From Citrobacter freundii (GTDB lineage Bacteria > Bacteroidota > Bacteroidia > Chitinophagales > Chitinophagaceae): DNA of 49,719 nt. Of the stretch, positions 48,277-49,719 are shown one piece after another. The notes beneath the pieces are model-generated. The model ran no database searches and was not told the origin of the DNA. It saw nothing but the letters and a program-made list of their open reading frames with translations. The stretch lies in NCBI GenBank assembly GCA_003243445.1, contig QFQQ01000046.1:1-49719 (forward strand). The letters run 5' to 3'. Position 1 is the first letter of the stretch. Every line of letters starts with the position of its first letter. The position numbers and the translations under genes are program-made.

Positions 48277-49260
48277 ATGGCAAACACGAATTATCCATCT
48301 GCTACGCCGCAAAATCAGCCACCAGCGCCACAGAACCGCGGCAGTCGTAATTTATTAATAGGTATTCTTGCAGCCGCATTGCTCGGCACCTGGGGTTATC
48401 TCCTCTGGGATAAAAATGACTCTGGCGAAAAACTTCAGGTTGCCCAGGTTCAGTCGGACAACTTTATGTCTCAGCGTGATTCACTCAAACTGATGTATGA
48501 TGAAGCTGAAATGCGTCTTGACTCAATCACCGGTGCAAACAATAACCTGCAAGGTGAAAAAACCTCTCTGCAAAAAGATATCGATTCCAAAAAAGCAGAG
48601 ATCCGCAGCATCCTCAGCAAGAAAAATGCTTCTGATGCTGAACTGGCAAGAGCACGTACGCTGATCGCTGAACTGAATGACAAGATCGCTAACCTGGAGC
48701 AGGAAGTATCACGTCTGACTGGAGAAAACCAGGAGCTGACAGCTAACAACACACAGCTGACTACAGAGAAGCAAACGCTGGAGCAAAACCTCCAAACTTC
48801 TTCTGCAGAAAAAGAAGCCCTGTCTCAAACAGTTGACGTAGGTTCTACTTTCAGCGCAGCAAACATTCAGATCACTCCGATCAACGAAAAGAAAAACGGT
48901 AAAGAAAAAGTAAGCACCACTGCAAAACGTGTAGACAAACTGGTTGTTTCTTTTGATATCGAAAACCGTATCGCTAAATCAGGTCCTGCTGACATGTATA
49001 TCATGGTAACAGCTCCGGACGGTAAAGTGATCTCTGATCCATCACTGGGTTCAGGTACACTGACTACACGTACTGATGGCGACAAAACATTCACTACAAA
49101 AGTTCCTGTAGAATACGAACAAGGTACACGTAAAGCAGTACAGTTCCCTATCCGTCAGGAAGACTTCCAAAAAGGTGATTACAAAATTGAGATCTATCAT
49201 AACGGTTTCAAAATCGGAGAATCGACAAGAACCCTGAAAAAAGGTGGCTTGTTCAGCTAA
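48277..49260 (+). CDS. Coiled-coil membrane protein of unknown function
   Basis: The 327-aa product has a Pro/Gln-rich cytoplasmic N-terminus (NYPSATPQNQPPAPQNRG), one membrane segment (LLIGILAAALLGTWGYLLW, about 27-45), then a long coiled coil (about 60-190, heptads with SLQKDIDSKKAEIRSILSKK) and a C-terminal beta-sandwich-like domain (about 195-327, VVSFDIENRIAKSGPADMYI and PVEYEQGTRKAV). I recognise no family. The layout suggests a periplasmic spacer or scaffold anchored in the inner membrane. The start is ATG. A terminator follows at 49359-49392. Base use is like its neighbours. Confidence 0.8.
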   Translation: MANTNYPSATPQNQPPAPQNRGSRNLLIGILAAALLGTWGYLLWDKNDSGEKLQVAQVQSDNFMSQRDSLKLMYDEAEMRLDSITGANNNLQGEKTSLQKDIDSKKAEIRSILSKKNASDAELARARTLIAELNDKIANLEQEVSRLTGENQELTANNTQLTTEKQTLEQNLQTSSAEKEALSQTVDVGSTFSAANIQITPINEKKNGKEKVSTTAKRVDKLVVSFDIENRIAKSGPADMYIMVTAPDGKVISDPSLGSGTLTTRTDGDKTFTTKVPVEYEQGTRKAVQFPIRQEDFQKGDYKIEIYHNGFKIGESTRTLKKGGLFS

Positions 49261-49358
49261 GAGACTAAAAGAGGTGAAAGGAAGAGAGTATTCTTAACCT
49301 GGAACTTCTTCAAGATGGTGGTTTATTCGGTTAAAAGCAGTTGCAACTCCTGCAACAC

Positions 49359-49392
49359 AACCGCGTCACTTTCAAGTGAGGCGGTTTTTTTT
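49359..49392 (+). terminator. Terminator of the coiled-coil protein gene
   Basis: An 11-bp stem with one mismatch (AACCGCGTCAC 49359-49369 with 49376-49386, loop TTTCAA) runs into TTTTTTTT. It lies about 100 nt after the stop at 49260. Confidence 0.85.
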
Positions 49393-49654
49393 GCGGGTAA
49401 ATGATCGGAAGAAATATTGTTGAAAGAATGTTGATGGATATAATGACGGCGGATATGTATGTAATACAACCTTTCACAGAAGCCGTACGGGTGCATAGCA
49501 CGACAGTGGTGATCTGTTGTGCAAGGCATTATAACAGCGGCCTGTTGGGAAGATGCCTTCAACGGCTTATGGATCGTGCATTCTGCACCCATAATTAAAT
49601 TCAATATCGTTTAGTTCACGGAAAGCTATTCGATCGCCCAGCGTAGGGCCCCCT

Positions 49655-49684
49655 CTAAATCTCCCCCTTCAGGGGAGACTTTAG
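49655..49684. repeat. Inverted repeat with CTCCCC/GGGGAG core
   Basis: CTCCCC (49661-49666) faces GGGGAG (49672-49677), with outer CTAAA/TTTAG. I recall similar CCCTCTAAATCTCCCCC sequences between genes in many Bacteroidota genomes, but could not check this. Confidence 0.55.
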
Positions 49685-49719
49685 GTCGTTTTTTAAAGAT
49701 TTTTCATTTTATATCGTAA

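Larger units (their letters stand above)
49261..49719. other. Terminal gap of 459 bases, no gene
   Basis: It holds a terminator (49359-49392), a rearranged fragment of the MITE-like end (49578-49613) and an inverted repeat at 49655-49684. A 65-codon plus-strand frame at 49401-49598 has no domain character. The window ends before any further gene starts. Confidence 0.7.

Noticed and set aside
49401..49598. 65-codon plus-strand frame at the window end
   Set aside because: No domain, follows a terminator, and ends within repeat fragments.

Overview
The window looks like a chromosomal segment of a Bacteroidota bacterium, most likely of the Chitinophagales/Chitinophagaceae. The reasons are: a DUF4270 lipoprotein, an OmpA protein with thrombospondin type 3 repeats, a TonB-type outer membrane receptor with CarboxypepD_reg and OMP_b-brl_3 architecture, SusC-like and T9SS-like segments, a GSCFA protein, the Bacteroidota promoter element TAnnTTTG just upstream of many starts, and almost no Shine-Dalgarno sequences. 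Nearly all genes are housekeeping genes. I see no phage, transposase, integrase or CRISPR array.

Layout. 0.1-6.2 kb (minus): rpsO, pnp, prmA, plsY, an M48 lipoprotein protease and a DUF3052-like gene. 6.5-10.6 kb: miaE (plus) convergent with galK, followed by a GSCFA protein and an HMG-CoA-lyase-like gene (minus). 10.6-11.4 kb: a gene-free island of several repeat families, then a small membrane-protein gene broken by one extra G. 11.8-17.3 kb (minus): rlmB, a NUDIX hydrolase, metK, DUF4270 and a half-length glycogen-synthase-like gene. 17.4-30.5 kb (plus): panC, panD, an LPG-synthase-type membrane protein, overlapping ppk1 and ppx, panB, an ALDH7-type dehydrogenase, the OmpA protein, an S8 protease and a DinB-family protein. 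30.7-32.8 kb (minus): an S41 tail-specific protease. 33.2-39.2 kb (plus): tRNA-His, DUF445, the TonB-type receptor and two overlapping glycosyltransferases. 39.2 kb to the end: ftsE (minus), a BlaI repressor with a multi-domain M56 sensor, purM (minus), ribF (plus), a lipoprotein (minus), holA (minus) and a coiled-coil membrane protein (plus).

Pathway links are modest. panB, panC and panD supply pantothenate for CoA. ppk1 and ppx make and degrade polyphosphate. pnp and rpsO keep their widespread adjacency. The BlaI/M56 pair has a clear 16-4-16 operator and probably autoregulates.

The most unusual content lies between genes. Most intergenic gaps carry a long inverted repeat whose arms are built from short iterated words (about 7, 8, 9 or 11 nt). 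There are at least seven word families (called A to G here), for example AAAAGTA, CGATGGT, GACCGCC and GGTTCCAGA. The two arms at one locus match each other better than arms at other loci, with perfect arms of 24, 30 and 37 bp. The GGTTCCAGA family is never in a divergent gap, whereas the CGATGGT family is. Several elements wrap a separate terminator, and some supply the last codons of a gene. I know of no name for this class. It is my leading candidate for an undescribed system, together with the M56-plug-TonB-T9SS fusion protein.
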